Assembly: GCF_005795905.1 (NCBI RefSeq)
Contig: NZ_VAWE01000001.1
Location: 4,262,001-4,326,000 of the forward strand
Origin: Streptomyces marianii
GTDB taxonomy: Bacteria; Actinomycetota; Actinomycetes; Streptomycetales; Streptomycetaceae
Reading direction: 5' to 3'
DNA: 64,000 nucleotides
In this document: positions 27,451 through 35,902 of the stretch, one piece after another
How positions within the stretch are numbered: position 1 is the first letter of the stretch
How the letters are laid out: each line of letters begins with the position of its first letter
The notes under the pieces: generated by a model
What the model was told of the DNA's origin: nothing
Database searches by the model: none
What the model saw: the letters and a program-made list of their open reading frames with translations, nothing else
Translations under genes and position numbers: made by a program

Positions 27451-27772
27451 TTGTCCACAGGGGAGGGAGGGGGCGCGTGAGTTATCCACAGGCTGTGGGA
27501 GGGGGCTGTGGATTGCGGAATTGATCATTCCGAAAGTCGGCAGAAGGTCCGGGGATTGCGTCTCCGAGCATGGCTCACGCACTCGTTCGAGTGGGAATTC
27601 CCCGCACTTCTTCGCCCCAAAGAGTTGATCAAAGGAATTGGGCTGACATGGGCATTCGATGTGTGCTGTGGAAGTAGCCGGGGTGAGTGAGATGATTTGT
27701 CGACTGTGTCGGATTGTGTTGTCGACTTGTCCCCAGATCGAGAAGCCGCCCTGTGGATAACTCTGTGGGTAA
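27451..27772. promoter_or_regulatory. DnaA-box cluster between serS and pheA
   Basis: The 573-base gap between serS and pheA is A/T-rich for this genome and holds no gene. It contains TTGTCCACA (27451-27459), TTATCCACA (27482-27490) and TGTGGATAA (27752-27760, perfect on the minus strand), plus near matches TTGTCCCCA (27727-27735), TGTGGGTAA (27764-27772) and TGTGGATTG (27507-27515). DnaA-box clusters outside oriC near the origin of S. coelicolor titrate DnaA and restrain initiation; this fits that description. It also contains the serS promoter. Confidence 0.82.
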
Positions 27773-27823
27773 CGGGGAGGGGCGAGGAGGACCGGGTGAC
27801 GCAGGGGTGCGGTGAACCCCGGG

Positions 27824-28765
27824 TTAAGCGCGGCCGTCCTGACAGCGCGCCAGCCACTCCGCCGCGTCCACGAACTCCGCGTCCGAGGTCCCGGGACGCA
27901 GCGTGCGCCTGCCACGCCGCGGAGCCGCCACTCCCGCCTGCGGATAGGACCCGAGGAACCGCACCTTCGGGCAGATGCGCTTCAGACCCATCAGCGCCTC
28001 CCCCACCCGCCGGTCCGAGATGTGGCCTTCCGCGTCGATCGCGAAGCAGTAGTTCCCGATGCCCGCGCCCGTGGGCCGCGACTGGAGCAGCATCAGGTTG
28101 ACGCCGCGCACCGCGAATTCCTGGAGGAGCTCCAGCAGGGCGCCAGGGTGGTCGTCCCGCTGCCAGATGACCACCGACGTCTTGTCCGCGCCGGTCGGGG
28201 CCGCGGGCCTTGCCGGACGGCCCACCAGGACGAAGCGAGTCTCCGCGTTCTGAGCGTCGTGGATCTCGGTGACCAGCGCCTCGAGCCCGTACGTCGCAGC
28301 CGCGAACTCACCCGCGAAGGCCGCGTCGAAGCGGCCCTCCTGCACCAGCCGCGCACCGTCCGCGTTCGACGCCGCCGACTCCCACACGGCGTCCGGGAGG
28401 TGGGACCGCAGCCAGTTCCGCACCTGCGGCTGGGCCACCGGGTGGCCGGTCACCGTCTTCACGTCCGACAGCTTCGTCCCCGGCCGCACCAGCAGCGCGA
28501 AGGAGATCGGCAGCAGCACCTCGCGGTAGATCATCAGCGGCTCGCCGGAGGCCAGCTCGTCGACGGTCGCGGTGACACCGCCCTCCACCGAGTTCTCGAT
28601 CGGCACCAGCGCGGCAGCGGCCTCACCGTTGCGCACGGCGTCCAAGGCGGCCGGCACGGACACCATCGGGACGAGTTCGCGGGTGGCGGCCTCCGGGAGG
28701 GTGCGCAGGGCGGCCTCGGTGAAGGTGCCCTCGGGGCCGAGGTACGTGTAGCGCGTGGCGGACAT
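27824..28765 (-). CDS. pheA: Prephenate dehydratase
   Basis: PheA converts prephenate to phenylpyruvate in phenylalanine synthesis. The 313-residue product begins YTYLGPEGTFTEAAL and contains IPIENSVEGGVTATVDEL, YGLEALVTEIHDAQNAETRF with the catalytic Thr-Arg-Phe, then a C-terminal ACT domain (about residues 195-275) with HPGALLELLQEFAVRGVNL and the Phe-sensing segment. A 35-residue Arg-rich tail follows. ATG at 28765 starts the conserved frame; the longer frame upstream is antisense to dtpA. The DnaA-box region lies downstream. Confidence 0.96.
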   Translation of the reverse strand: MSATRYTYLGPEGTFTEAALRTLPEAATRELVPMVSVPAALDAVRNGEAAAALVPIENSVEGGVTATVDELASGEPLMIYREVLLPISFALLVRPGTKLSDVKTVTGHPVAQPQVRNWLRSHLPDAVWESAASNADGARLVQEGRFDAAFAGEFAAATYGLEALVTEIHDAQNAETRFVLVGRPARPAAPTGADKTSVVIWQRDDHPGALLELLQEFAVRGVNLMLLQSRPTGAGIGNYCFAIDAEGHISDRRVGEALMGLKRICPKVRFLGSYPQAGVAAPRRGRRTLRPGTSDAEFVDAAEWLARCQDGRA

Positions 28766-28805
28766 ACCCGTCACCCTAGTGCGCCCCGGACCCCTGCGGC
28801 GCGCC

Positions 28806-30056
28806 TCACGACTCCAGCAGCCGGCTGCCGACGTACCCGCCCTCGTCCGCGCCGCCCGGGACGGCGAAGAGGCCGCTCGCCTCGTGCCGGATGAAGGGGG
28901 ACAACGCGTCGCCGCGGTCCAGCTTCCGCTGGACCGGGACGAAGCCCCGCAGGGGGTCGGCCTGCCAGCAGACGAAGAGCAGACCCGCGTCGGGAGTGCC
29001 GTCCGCCGCCATGCCGTCGTGGTACGAGAACGGCCGGCGCAGCATCGCCGCCCCCGCGTTCTGCTCCGGGGCGGAGATCCGGGCATGGGCGTCGGCCGGA
29101 ATGACCGGGGAACCGTCCGGCCCGGTCCGGTCGAGATCGAGCTCGGTCGTCTCGCCGCCGCCGGTCAGGGGGGCGCCGTCGGACTTGCGGCGGCCGATAA
29201 CCAGCTCCTGGTCCTTCGGTTTCAGCTTCTCCCAGTCGTCGAGCAGCATCCGGATCCGGCGGACGACCGCGTACGAGCCGCCCGCCATCCAGGCCGGCTG
29301 GTCCGGCGAGCCCGACCCGGACCCGGGGACCGGGACGAACACCCTGCGGTCGAAATCGGGATCGGACGGCTTGGGGTTGCGGGTGCCGTCGATCTGGCCC
29401 ATGAGGTTGCGGCTGGTCATCGGCCGGGACGTGATGCCCGGCGAACGGTTGAAGCCGTTCATCTGCCAGCGCGTCCGCGCCGCGCCGCCCGCCGACTTCT
29501 GGACGGCGCGCAGCGCGTGGAAGGCGACCAGTGCGTCGTTGGCGCCGATCTGCACCCAGAGGTCGCCCTCCGAACGACGCGGATCCAGCCGGTCGCCGGA
29601 GAACGCCGGCAGCGGGTCGAGCTGGACGGGGCGCCGCGCGGCCAGACCCGTGCGGTCGAAGAAGGTCCGGCCGAAGCCGAAGGTGACCGTGAGGGAGGAC
29701 GGGCCCGCGTCCAGGGCGACGCCGGTGTCGTCGTCGGCGGGCTCGCCCGCCGCCAGCCGGGCGGCGGTGGCCGACCAGCGGCGCATCAGAGCGGCCGCCT
29801 CCTTCCGGCCCGCCCCCGGCGCCAGGTCGAAGGCAACGAGATGGCCGTGGGACTGCATCGGCGTGGTGATGCCCGCCTGGTGCTCGCCGTGGAACGGCTC
29901 GCCGGTGGAGCCGACGGTCGCCAGGGCGGTCGCGGGGTCCGCGGCGGCCGCCGCGTACCCGGCGGCGCCGCCCGCCGCGCCGAGGGCCAGTCCGGTCGCT
30001 CCGGCGGCACCGACCGTTCCGAGCAGCCTGCGCCGCGAGATCTCGTTGTCGCTCAT
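28806..30056 (-). CDS. dtpA: Tat-exported DyP-type heme peroxidase
   Basis: The 416-residue product starts with a twin-arginine signal (SRRRLLG at residues 8-14, then a Gly/Ala hydrophobic stretch). The DyP heme signature is in NLMGQIDGTRNPK (GxxDG, distal Asp), with VVRRIRM providing the distal Arg, and the proximal His segment lies nearer the C-terminus. In S. lividans this protein, DtpA, is a Tat substrate required for maturation of the copper oxidase GlxA and hyphal morphogenesis. Here it ends the copper-gene series, 51 bases after the CopC-CopD gene. Confidence 0.93.
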   Translation of the reverse strand: MSDNEISRRRLLGTVGAAGATGLALGAAGGAAGYAAAAADPATALATVGSTGEPFHGEHQAGITTPMQSHGHLVAFDLAPGAGRKEAAALMRRWSATAARLAAGEPADDDTGVALDAGPSSLTVTFGFGRTFFDRTGLAARRPVQLDPLPAFSGDRLDPRRSEGDLWVQIGANDALVAFHALRAVQKSAGGAARTRWQMNGFNRSPGITSRPMTSRNLMGQIDGTRNPKPSDPDFDRRVFVPVPGSGSGSPDQPAWMAGGSYAVVRRIRMLLDDWEKLKPKDQELVIGRRKSDGAPLTGGGETTELDLDRTGPDGSPVIPADAHARISAPEQNAGAAMLRRPFSYHDGMAADGTPDAGLLFVCWQADPLRGFVPVQRKLDRGDALSPFIRHEASGLFAVPGGADEGGYVGSRLLES

Positions 30057-30107
30057 GCCTTGCCCACTGTTCCCACTGTTCCCGCTGTGCCTCGTCGGCC
30101 GACCACG

Positions 30108-32267
30108 TCAGCCGATCCTCACGTTCTTCTCGACGGTCGTCTGGTCGATGTCGGACGTCCGTACGGTGATCCGGACCTGCCATTCGCCCGGCAGCGGGAT
30201 CTGGATGTTGCTCGCACTCCACCGGCCGGCCGCGACGCGTTCCGGGACCAGCGGGAGCGGACCGATCTTCTCCGCGGTCAGGGTGAAGGAGACCTTGACC
30301 TCGGGCGCGTCCAGGGACTGCCCACCCGGGCCCTTGGTCCACAGACGCAGTTCGTTGGCGCCCGAGCGGCCAGGGCTGACGGTCAGCCGAGCCGTGCCCC
30401 TGCCGTTCGCGCCGCCGGTGTCGAAGGGCAGGGTGACGTCGACGGGCTTGGACGGCGCGGCCTCGGAGTTTCCGCCGCCCGCCCGCGCCGCCTGCTCCTC
30501 CGTACGGCCGGGTTCGGTGGACGTCAGGACCGTCGTCACGGCGAGCACGACGACGGCGACGCCGGCCTCCGCGAGGACGGAGCGGCGCAGTCCGGAGCGC
30601 TCAGGGTCGGCGTCCCTGAGGCGCTTGCGGGCGGCCGCGGCCACGGCGGCGTCCTGCCGGGCGAGTTGGGCGGCGCGCACGGGGTCGTCGGGCGCCGCTT
30701 CGGCGGCACGGGCCCCACCGTCGTCCTCGGTGGAGGCGCCCGTGTCCCCGCCCGTGCCCGTGTCCGCCTCCCCGTTCCCGTCCGTCGGCGTACGTTCCGA
30801 CAGCCGGGCCGTCCAGCGCCGCGAGATCCAGGCGATCCCGACCAGCACCGCGACCAGCCCGACCTTGACCAGCAGCAGCCGCCCGTACGAGGTGCCGGTC
30901 AGGGCCGACCACGAGCCGACCTGCCGCCAGGACTGGTAGAGCCCGGTCGCGGCGAGCACGAGGACGGACCAGAACGCCACCCGGGAGAAGCGGAGGACGG
31001 CCGGCCGCTCGATGGAGGGCGCCCGGTGGAGCGCCACGAGCAGGGTGGCCAGGCCGCCGAGCCATACGGCGACGGCCAGCAGGTGCAGCACGTCGACGGG
31101 CATCGCGAGACCGGCCTGGACACCGGCCGAGGCGTGCTCGGACAGTGCCCAGGTGGCGGCGATCCCGGCCGCGACGACCGTGCCGCCGACGGCCAGACCG
31201 AAGGTGAGATCCTGGTTCTCCCCGGCCCGTTCCCGGGCCGCTTCCGGGTGGCCCCCGGCGGCGTCCGCGCCCAGGTCCGCGGTGCTCTCCGGATGGGCCG
31301 GGCTGCGCACGGTGGGATCCGCGGTGCCCTCCGGATGGGCCGGGCTGCGCACGGTGGGATCCGCGGTGCCCTCCGGATGGGCCGGGCTGCGCACGGTGGG
31401 ATCCGCGGTGCCCTCCGGATGGGCCGGGCTGGGCACGGTGGGATCCGCGGTGCCCTCCGGTCCGGTGGCTCGCTTCGGGTAAGCCCCGAACAGCACCGCG
31501 ATGAACAGCGCCGCCGCGCCGAGCAGCAGCAGCCGTGAGACGAGCGCCGTCCCGGTCTTGGTCGTGAGGACGGCCTGCAGCCCGGCGAGGTCGAAGGCGT
31601 CGCCGAGTTCGCCGGAGCCGGCGTAGGGATTGCGCAGCATCAGCATCGCGAGGGTGGCGGCGGTGAGCGTCACCCAGCCGCCCACCACGAGCCGCTGCAC
31701 CGGCCGGACGACCGCCCCACGCGGCCAGCACGCCAGCACGAACGCGGCACCGCCGACCAGGACGGTGAAACCGGTGTACGCCGCGTACCGGGCGATGCCG
31801 TAGAGCGTGCCGACGAGCCCGCCGCCCGCCTCCTGCTTCGGCAGTTCGACGGCGGTCTTCGAGGGCGCCCCGACCGAGAAGGTGAACGCGCCGGCGATCG
31901 GGTGGCTGTCGGCGGAGACGGCCTGCCAGGCGACCGTGTACGTGCCGTCCGGCAGGCCGGAGCGCAGCGCCACCCCGTACCTGACGACGTCCGCTGTGCC
32001 GAGGTTCCTCACCTCGCCGGTGTCGATGCGTTTGCTCTTGGGGTCGAGGACGCGGATCGAGTCGTTCCCCAGGGCGACCTGCTCGGAGAAGGTGAGCGTG
32101 ACGTCCTCGGGGGCGACGGCCAGCACCGCCCCGTCCTTCGGGTCGCTCCCCGTCAGGGCGGCGTGCGCGTTCGCCGTGCCGGTGAGCACGGTGCCGAGCA
32201 GCGCCGCGGTGATCAGCAGCAGCCGCAGGAGAGTCGCCGTGCCGAGGCGCGGGGCGGTGGTGGTCAT
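30108..32267 (-). CDS. CopC-CopD fusion copper transport protein
   Basis: The 719-residue product has a signal peptide, then a CopC domain (about residues 33-130: AHAALTGSDPKDGAVL, start of the mature protein with the copper-binding His, and WQAVSADSHPIAGAFTFSVG). CopD membrane domain follows with about eight helices between residues 155 and 500, interrupted near 270-330 by a hydrophilic loop of four 14-residue repeats. The C-terminal 180 residues form an exposed domain like that of YcnJ-type proteins. Such proteins bring copper across the membrane. It lies between dtpA and the PCuAC gene. Confidence 0.92.
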   Translation of the reverse strand: MTTTAPRLGTATLLRLLLITAALLGTVLTGTANAHAALTGSDPKDGAVLAVAPEDVTLTFSEQVALGNDSIRVLDPKSKRIDTGEVRNLGTADVVRYGVALRSGLPDGTYTVAWQAVSADSHPIAGAFTFSVGAPSKTAVELPKQEAGGGLVGTLYGIARYAAYTGFTVLVGGAAFVLACWPRGAVVRPVQRLVVGGWVTLTAATLAMLMLRNPYAGSGELGDAFDLAGLQAVLTTKTGTALVSRLLLLGAAALFIAVLFGAYPKRATGPEGTADPTVPSPAHPEGTADPTVRSPAHPEGTADPTVRSPAHPEGTADPTVRSPAHPESTADLGADAAGGHPEAARERAGENQDLTFGLAVGGTVVAAGIAATWALSEHASAGVQAGLAMPVDVLHLLAVAVWLGGLATLLVALHRAPSIERPAVLRFSRVAFWSVLVLAATGLYQSWRQVGSWSALTGTSYGRLLLVKVGLVAVLVGIAWISRRWTARLSERTPTDGNGEADTGTGGDTGASTEDDGGARAAEAAPDDPVRAAQLARQDAAVAAAARKRLRDADPERSGLRRSVLAEAGVAVVVLAVTTVLTSTEPGRTEEQAARAGGGNSEAAPSKPVDVTLPFDTGGANGRGTARLTVSPGRSGANELRLWTKGPGGQSLDAPEVKVSFTLTAEKIGPLPLVPERVAAGRWSASNIQIPLPGEWQVRITVRTSDIDQTTVEKNVRIG
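31286..31453 (-). repeat. Four tandem 42-bp repeats inside the CopC-CopD gene
   Basis: Four nearly identical 42-bp units (starting 31286, 31328, 31370 and 31412) with a partial fifth encode HPEGTADPTVRSPA repeats in a loop between membrane helices. The period is a multiple of three, so copy number can change without breaking the frame. Confidence 0.9.
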
Positions 32268-32313
32268 CGTGTGTCGTCAGTCCCTCGAATGGCCGAGAGC
32301 CTCTGCACGGGGC

Positions 32314-32763
32314 TCAGTGCTGCTTCGGGTTGTGGGTCCGCTCCTCGACGGGGAGCTCGACCCTGATCGGTTCCGACTTCTCGAAGTGCAGCTCGACGTC
32401 GATCGTGTCGCCCTGCTGCGGCTGCTTCTTGATGCCCATGAACATGAGGTGGTCGCCACCGCGTTCCAGCCGCAGCTCCCCGTTGGGGGGTACGTCGAGC
32501 GACGTCACCTGCCGCATCCTGCGGTCCTTCGTCTCGTGTATCTGGACGTCGTCCGAGAGGCTGCTGGTGACGGACGTCAGCCTGTCCGCGGTGCCACCGC
32601 TGTTGGTGACGGTGAGGAAGCCGCCCGCCATGTCGCCGACGGGCTGTGGCATGAACGCACCGTCGACCGTCAGCTCGGGTGCGGACGAGGAACAGCCCGC
32701 CAGCACCGGACCGGCGGAGAGGGCCAGTGCCGCGGCGAGGGCGGTCACCGTTCGGCGGGTCAC
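32314..32763 (-). CDS. PCuAC-family periplasmic-type copper(I) chaperone lipoprotein
   Basis: The 149-residue product has a lipoprotein signal (LAGCSSS, lipidated Cys near residue 23) and the PCuAC copper site: QIHETKDRRM followed about 25 residues later by GGDHLMFMG, matching the H-xn-M and HxM pattern. The S. lividans orthologue, named ECuC, binds Cu(I) outside the membrane and works with Sco. GTG start overlaps the sco stop (GTGA). A His-containing tail (THNPKQH) may add a metal site. Confidence 0.92.
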   Translation of the reverse strand: MTRRTVTALAAALALSAGPVLAGCSSSAPELTVDGAFMPQPVGDMAGGFLTVTNSGGTADRLTSVTSSLSDDVQIHETKDRRMRQVTSLDVPPNGELRLERGGDHLMFMGIKKQPQQGDTIDVELHFEKSEPIRVELPVEERTHNPKQH

Positions 32764-33422
32764 GGGTTCTCCCCCTCGACGAGCTTGGGGAGGTCCTTGG
32801 CGAAGTCCTCGGGGGTGGTGTCCTCTCCGTACAGGACGTAGCCCCGGTCGGTCTTCGGGGAGAACGCCACGACCTGCGTCCCGTGCATGGACACGACCTT
32901 GCCGTTCTTGTCCTTTGTGGAGGGCTCGACACCGATGCCCAGCTGGCGCGCCCCGGCCTGGATGGTCGGGAAGTCGCCGGTGAGTCCGACGAAGGAGGGG
33001 TCGCCCGCGGCGGGGAGCCACTTGGCCAGTTCGGCCGCGGTGTCCCGCTCGGGGTCGGTGGTGACGAAGACGACCTGGAGCCTGTCCCGGTCGGCCTCGG
33101 GCAGTTGCTTCATGGCGACGGCGATGTTGCTCATCGTCAGCGGGCAGACGTCGGGGCAGTGGGTGTAGCCGAAGTAGATCAGGGTCGGCTTGCCCTTGGT
33201 CCGCTCGCGGAGGTCGTACGGCTTGCCCGTGGTGTCGGTGAGGACGAGGTCCGGCTTCTCGAAGGGCCGGTCGAGGACGGTCGCGGCCTTGTCCCCGGGC
33301 TGGGCGGAGACCTCGGCGACGGAGCCGTCCGCGTTGTCCGACCCCCCGTCGGGGCCGCAGGCGGAGAGGGAGAGTACGGCCGCCACCGCCAGGGCGGCGG
33401 CCGTCACGATCTTGTTGCGCAT
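32760..33422 (-). CDS. Sco-family copper chaperone lipoprotein
   Basis: Sco proteins deliver copper to the CuA site of cytochrome c oxidase and reduce its thiols. The 220-residue product has a lipobox LSAC (Cys22), a thioredoxin-like fold with GYTHCPDVCPL (copper-binding Cys89 and Cys93) and the third ligand His in SMHGTQVVAF. It is followed by the coupled PCuAC gene and preceded by ycnI in the same direction. The four to five genes form one copper unit. Confidence 0.94.
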   Translation of the reverse strand: MRNKIVTAAALAVAAVLSLSACGPDGGSDNADGSVAEVSAQPGDKAATVLDRPFEKPDLVLTDTTGKPYDLRERTKGKPTLIYFGYTHCPDVCPLTMSNIAVAMKQLPEADRDRLQVVFVTTDPERDTAAELAKWLPAAGDPSFVGLTGDFPTIQAGARQLGIGVEPSTKDKNGKVVSMHGTQVVAFSPKTDRGYVLYGEDTTPEDFAKDLPKLVEGENP

Positions 33423-33458
33423 GGAGAGATGTCCCGGAAGTGGAGGATGTGACGTCGG

Positions 33459-34205
33459 TCAGGCGGTGCGACGGCGGCCGGCCAGCACGCCGAAGGCCAC
33501 GCCACCGGCACCCACGAGGATGCCGACGACGGCGAGGACCCGCGCCGTGGTGTCCGTGGAGCTCGCCGTGGTCCCGTCCTCGCCGTCCGCGTGGTCCGCG
33601 GCGTGGGCGGCGTTCTTGCCGTCCGCCGCGTTCTTGCCGTCCGCGCCGCCGCCGTGGTGGTCACCGGTCGCCGCGGAGAGGGCGAGCACGGGCGCGGGGT
33701 GCTCCGGCTCGGCCGCGTCCTCCTGCGGCTCCTCGATCCAGCGCACGACCTCCTTGTTGTCGTACGTCTGGAGCGCCTTGAAGACGAGCTCGTCGGCGTC
33801 CTCCGGCAACCGGCCGAGGGACACCGGGAACTGCTGGAACTCACCGGGGCCGATCTTGCCGCCGGCCGCGGTCCAGGTGATCTTCGAGACGGCCTCGGTG
33901 ATCTGCTTGCCGTGCACGCTCAGCGGCTTGGCCAGCTTGGTCTTCGTGACCTCGGCCTTCCAGCCCGGGACGGGCTGCGGCATCACGGACGACAGCGGGT
34001 GATCGGCGGGGACGGTGACCTCGAGCTTCACCGTCGAGGCGTTGTCGCGCTCGTTCGGGACCTTGAAGTTGACCGTGGCGTAACCGCCCTTCGCGGCCTC
34101 GCCCTGCGGCTGCACGCTGACGTGCGCGAGGGCGGGGCCGCAGAGCAGCAGTACGGAGGAGGCGGCGACGCCGCCTGCGACGGCGAGGCGAGAGACCTTG
34201 TTCAT
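33459..34205 (-). CDS. YcnI-like copper-binding membrane-anchored protein (DUF1775)
   Basis: The 248-residue product has a signal peptide cleaved before His28 (GPALA-HVSVQP). That mature N-terminal His forms the copper site in YcnI proteins. The DUF1775 domain spans about residues 28-175 (KVPNERDNASTVKLEVTVP), then a His/Asp/Gly-rich linker and a C-terminal membrane helix (VLAVVGILVGAGGVAFGVLAG) with an Arg tail. First gene of the sco-PCuAC-CopCD-dtpA series. Confidence 0.93.
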   Translation of the reverse strand: MNKVSRLAVAGGVAASSVLLLCGPALAHVSVQPQGEAAKGGYATVNFKVPNERDNASTVKLEVTVPADHPLSSVMPQPVPGWKAEVTKTKLAKPLSVHGKQITEAVSKITWTAAGGKIGPGEFQQFPVSLGRLPEDADELVFKALQTYDNKEVVRWIEEPQEDAAEPEHPAPVLALSAATGDHHGGGADGKNAADGKNAAHAADHADGEDGTTASSTDTTARVLAVVGILVGAGGVAFGVLAGRRRTA

Positions 34206-34233
34206 GGCAGGGAAACTCCACGTGAGCAGGGAA

Positions 34234-34283
34234 GGTGATCGGTCCGCGCGCGGGTGCGCGGGAGCGCCGCGGCACCGATCACC
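34234..34283 (-). promoter_or_regulatory. Long-range inverted repeat in the ycnI leader
   Basis: GGTGATCGGT (34234-34243) and ACCGATCACC (34274-34283) are exact complements around a GC-rich 30-nt centre that can itself fold. On the minus strand the hairpin ends 28 bases before the ycnI ATG. It may terminate the upstream gene or act in the copper operon leader. Confidence 0.55.
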
Positions 34284-34325
34284 AGGGACACCCGTTTCGG
34301 GGTACGTCGCCGGGTGGCGCCGCGT

Positions 34326-35171
34326 TCAGGCTGCGAGAACGCAGACTGCGGGGACGCGGTGCGCGGGAGGGCCGCGCCTGATCACGATGTGCTGGAGAGC
34401 GGCCGCCACGGGCGGAGCGGAGCCGCCGGGGTCCGCCCCGACGGGTCCGGGACGGGCGTCCGGTGCCGCCGGCAGACCGGCGAGCAGCTCGCACACGAGG
34501 ACGAGCGCGGCCCGCAGGGCACGCACGAGCGCGCCTTCGGCCATCACCTCGCCGGCGCCCTGGGCACCCTGCGCGGAGAGCTCGGCCAGCCGGAACAGTG
34601 CGAGGTCGCCGCGGCGCAGCAGCCAGCCGGTGACGAGCGCCGCGAGCAGATGGCCGAGGACCATGGGCAGGCTCGGCAGCAGCCCGGTGGACTCGAGTGC
34701 GGCGTTCGGCCCGGCGGCGGCGTGCCCGGCGTGGGCGGCCCGCGCCGCGGCTGCCGGGTCGATGCCCGCGCCGGCGACGATCCGGTGGGCGTCGGCCGGG
34801 CTGAGCGCGTTGCCGCCGGCCCCGCACACGAGTCTGGCCGCCATCCGGATCAGGGCGTCGTCGGCGCTCGGTGACACGGTGAGCGGGCGCTGGCCCAGTC
34901 CGAAGAGGGTGTGCAGGCCGAGCTGCCCGAGCGCCAGGGCGCCGACGACCGCGGGGAGCGAGCGCGCGCGGCCGGCGAACGGCACCACCACCGCGAACAC
35001 CGCCAGGAAACCGGCGAGGAGCGTCCACCAGGGGACGGTCGCGCAGGCTGCCAGGACATGCCCCAGCGCGGACAGCACGAGGCAGACCGCGGCGAACACC
35101 GCGGCCCTCAGCAGCCGCGGTCCGGCCGCGGCCGGCGCGTCGCCGGGTGCGACCGGCAGGTGGGCAGACAT
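34326..35171 (-). CDS. Membrane protein of unknown function next to the copper genes
   Basis: The 281-residue product has four to five hydrophobic segments (about residues 20-45, 48-65, 72-90, 165-185 and 210-230). A hydrophilic stretch between the third and fourth contains HAGHAAAGP, a His pair of the sort found in metal-related loops. It precedes ycnI in the same direction but is separated from it by the inverted repeat. No family is recognised; a role in copper handling is only suggested by position. Confidence 0.7.
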   Translation of the reverse strand: MSAHLPVAPGDAPAAAGPRLLRAAVFAAVCLVLSALGHVLAACATVPWWTLLAGFLAVFAVVVPFAGRARSLPAVVGALALGQLGLHTLFGLGQRPLTVSPSADDALIRMAARLVCGAGGNALSPADAHRIVAGAGIDPAAAARAAHAGHAAAGPNAALESTGLLPSLPMVLGHLLAALVTGWLLRRGDLALFRLAELSAQGAQGAGEVMAEGALVRALRAALVLVCELLAGLPAAPDARPGPVGADPGGSAPPVAAALQHIVIRRGPPAHRVPAVCVLAA

Positions 35172-35385
35172 GGCCGGGACATCATCGCACTGCGCCTTCC
35201 GGAGCCGTGCGGCAGGTCCGGAAGATCACGTTTGAGACCCACTCGCCCACCTGGCGTGGGCATACACCGGCATGGCCGATCGACGCATCCGCCGAATGAG
35301 GGCAATCGCGTCAACTCCACGCTTACGAGCGTGATGACGCGGCAATACGTAACCGTATGTCGAGCCGCAGCCAGGAGGCTGGAGC

Positions 35386-35829
35386 ATGAGCATCTGGTGG
35401 TCTCTCCATTTGCGGCGCGAGGCTGCGAGCGTGCCGCTCGCTCGACGTCTTCTGCTCGGTGCCATGGAGACCGCGGGCGTCGATCCCGACATCTCCTTCG
35501 ATCTCTCCGTCGCGCTGAGCGAGGCGTGCGCGAACGCCGTCGAGCACGGTGGCTTCGGCGCTCCCGGATCGGCGGCGGACGGATACCGCGTGACGGCGTA
35601 TCTGGACGGCGAGAAGTGCCGTATCGAAGTGGCGGACGGAGGGCCGGGGTTCCCGGACTGCGCCCATCTCACCGGCGCGGGGCCCGCCGCGGAGAGCGGC
35701 CGCGGCCTCTGCCTCATCGAGCAGCTCGCCGACCACGTCCATCTGCGGAACCGGCCCGGCCGGGGCGCGGTGGTGAGCTTCGACAAGGTGCTGAAATGGC
35801 GGGACGGCGCCCTGCTCGGAGCGGTCTGA
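35386..35829 (+). CDS. Anti-sigma-factor-like ATPase (RsbW/SpoIIAB type)
   Basis: The 147-residue product is a single HATPase_c_2 domain: N-box SEACANAVEHGG, G1 box IEVADGGPGFPD and G2 ESGRGLCLIEQLADHV. Proteins of this kind bind sigma or anti-anti-sigma partners and may phosphorylate them. Streptomyces have dozens. AGGAGGCTGGAGC supports the ATG. No sigma gene is adjacent. A second, distinct member lies at 42363-42878. Confidence 0.92.
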   Translation: MSIWWSLHLRREAASVPLARRLLLGAMETAGVDPDISFDLSVALSEACANAVEHGGFGAPGSAADGYRVTAYLDGEKCRIEVADGGPGFPDCAHLTGAGPAAESGRGLCLIEQLADHVHLRNRPGRGAVVSFDKVLKWRDGALLGAV

Positions 35830-35864
35830 GCGAAGGCGCCGTCCCGGTGTGGCGGCCGGTCCGT

Positions 35865-35890
35865 CCGTACGGGCCGCGCGGCCCGTACGG
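35865..35890. terminator. Bidirectional terminator between convergent genes
   Basis: CCGTACGGGCCGC is followed by its exact reverse complement, a 26-bp perfect palindrome 35 bases after the anti-sigma gene and 12 bases after the Xaa-Pro peptidase stop on the other strand. Confidence 0.7.
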
Positions 35891-35902
35891 AGGGTGCGGG
35901 GA

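Noticed and set aside
30899-31731. CRISPR-like look of the 42-bp repeats
   Set aside because: The repeats have no spacers, keep the reading frame of the CopC-CopD gene and encode a peptide repeat.
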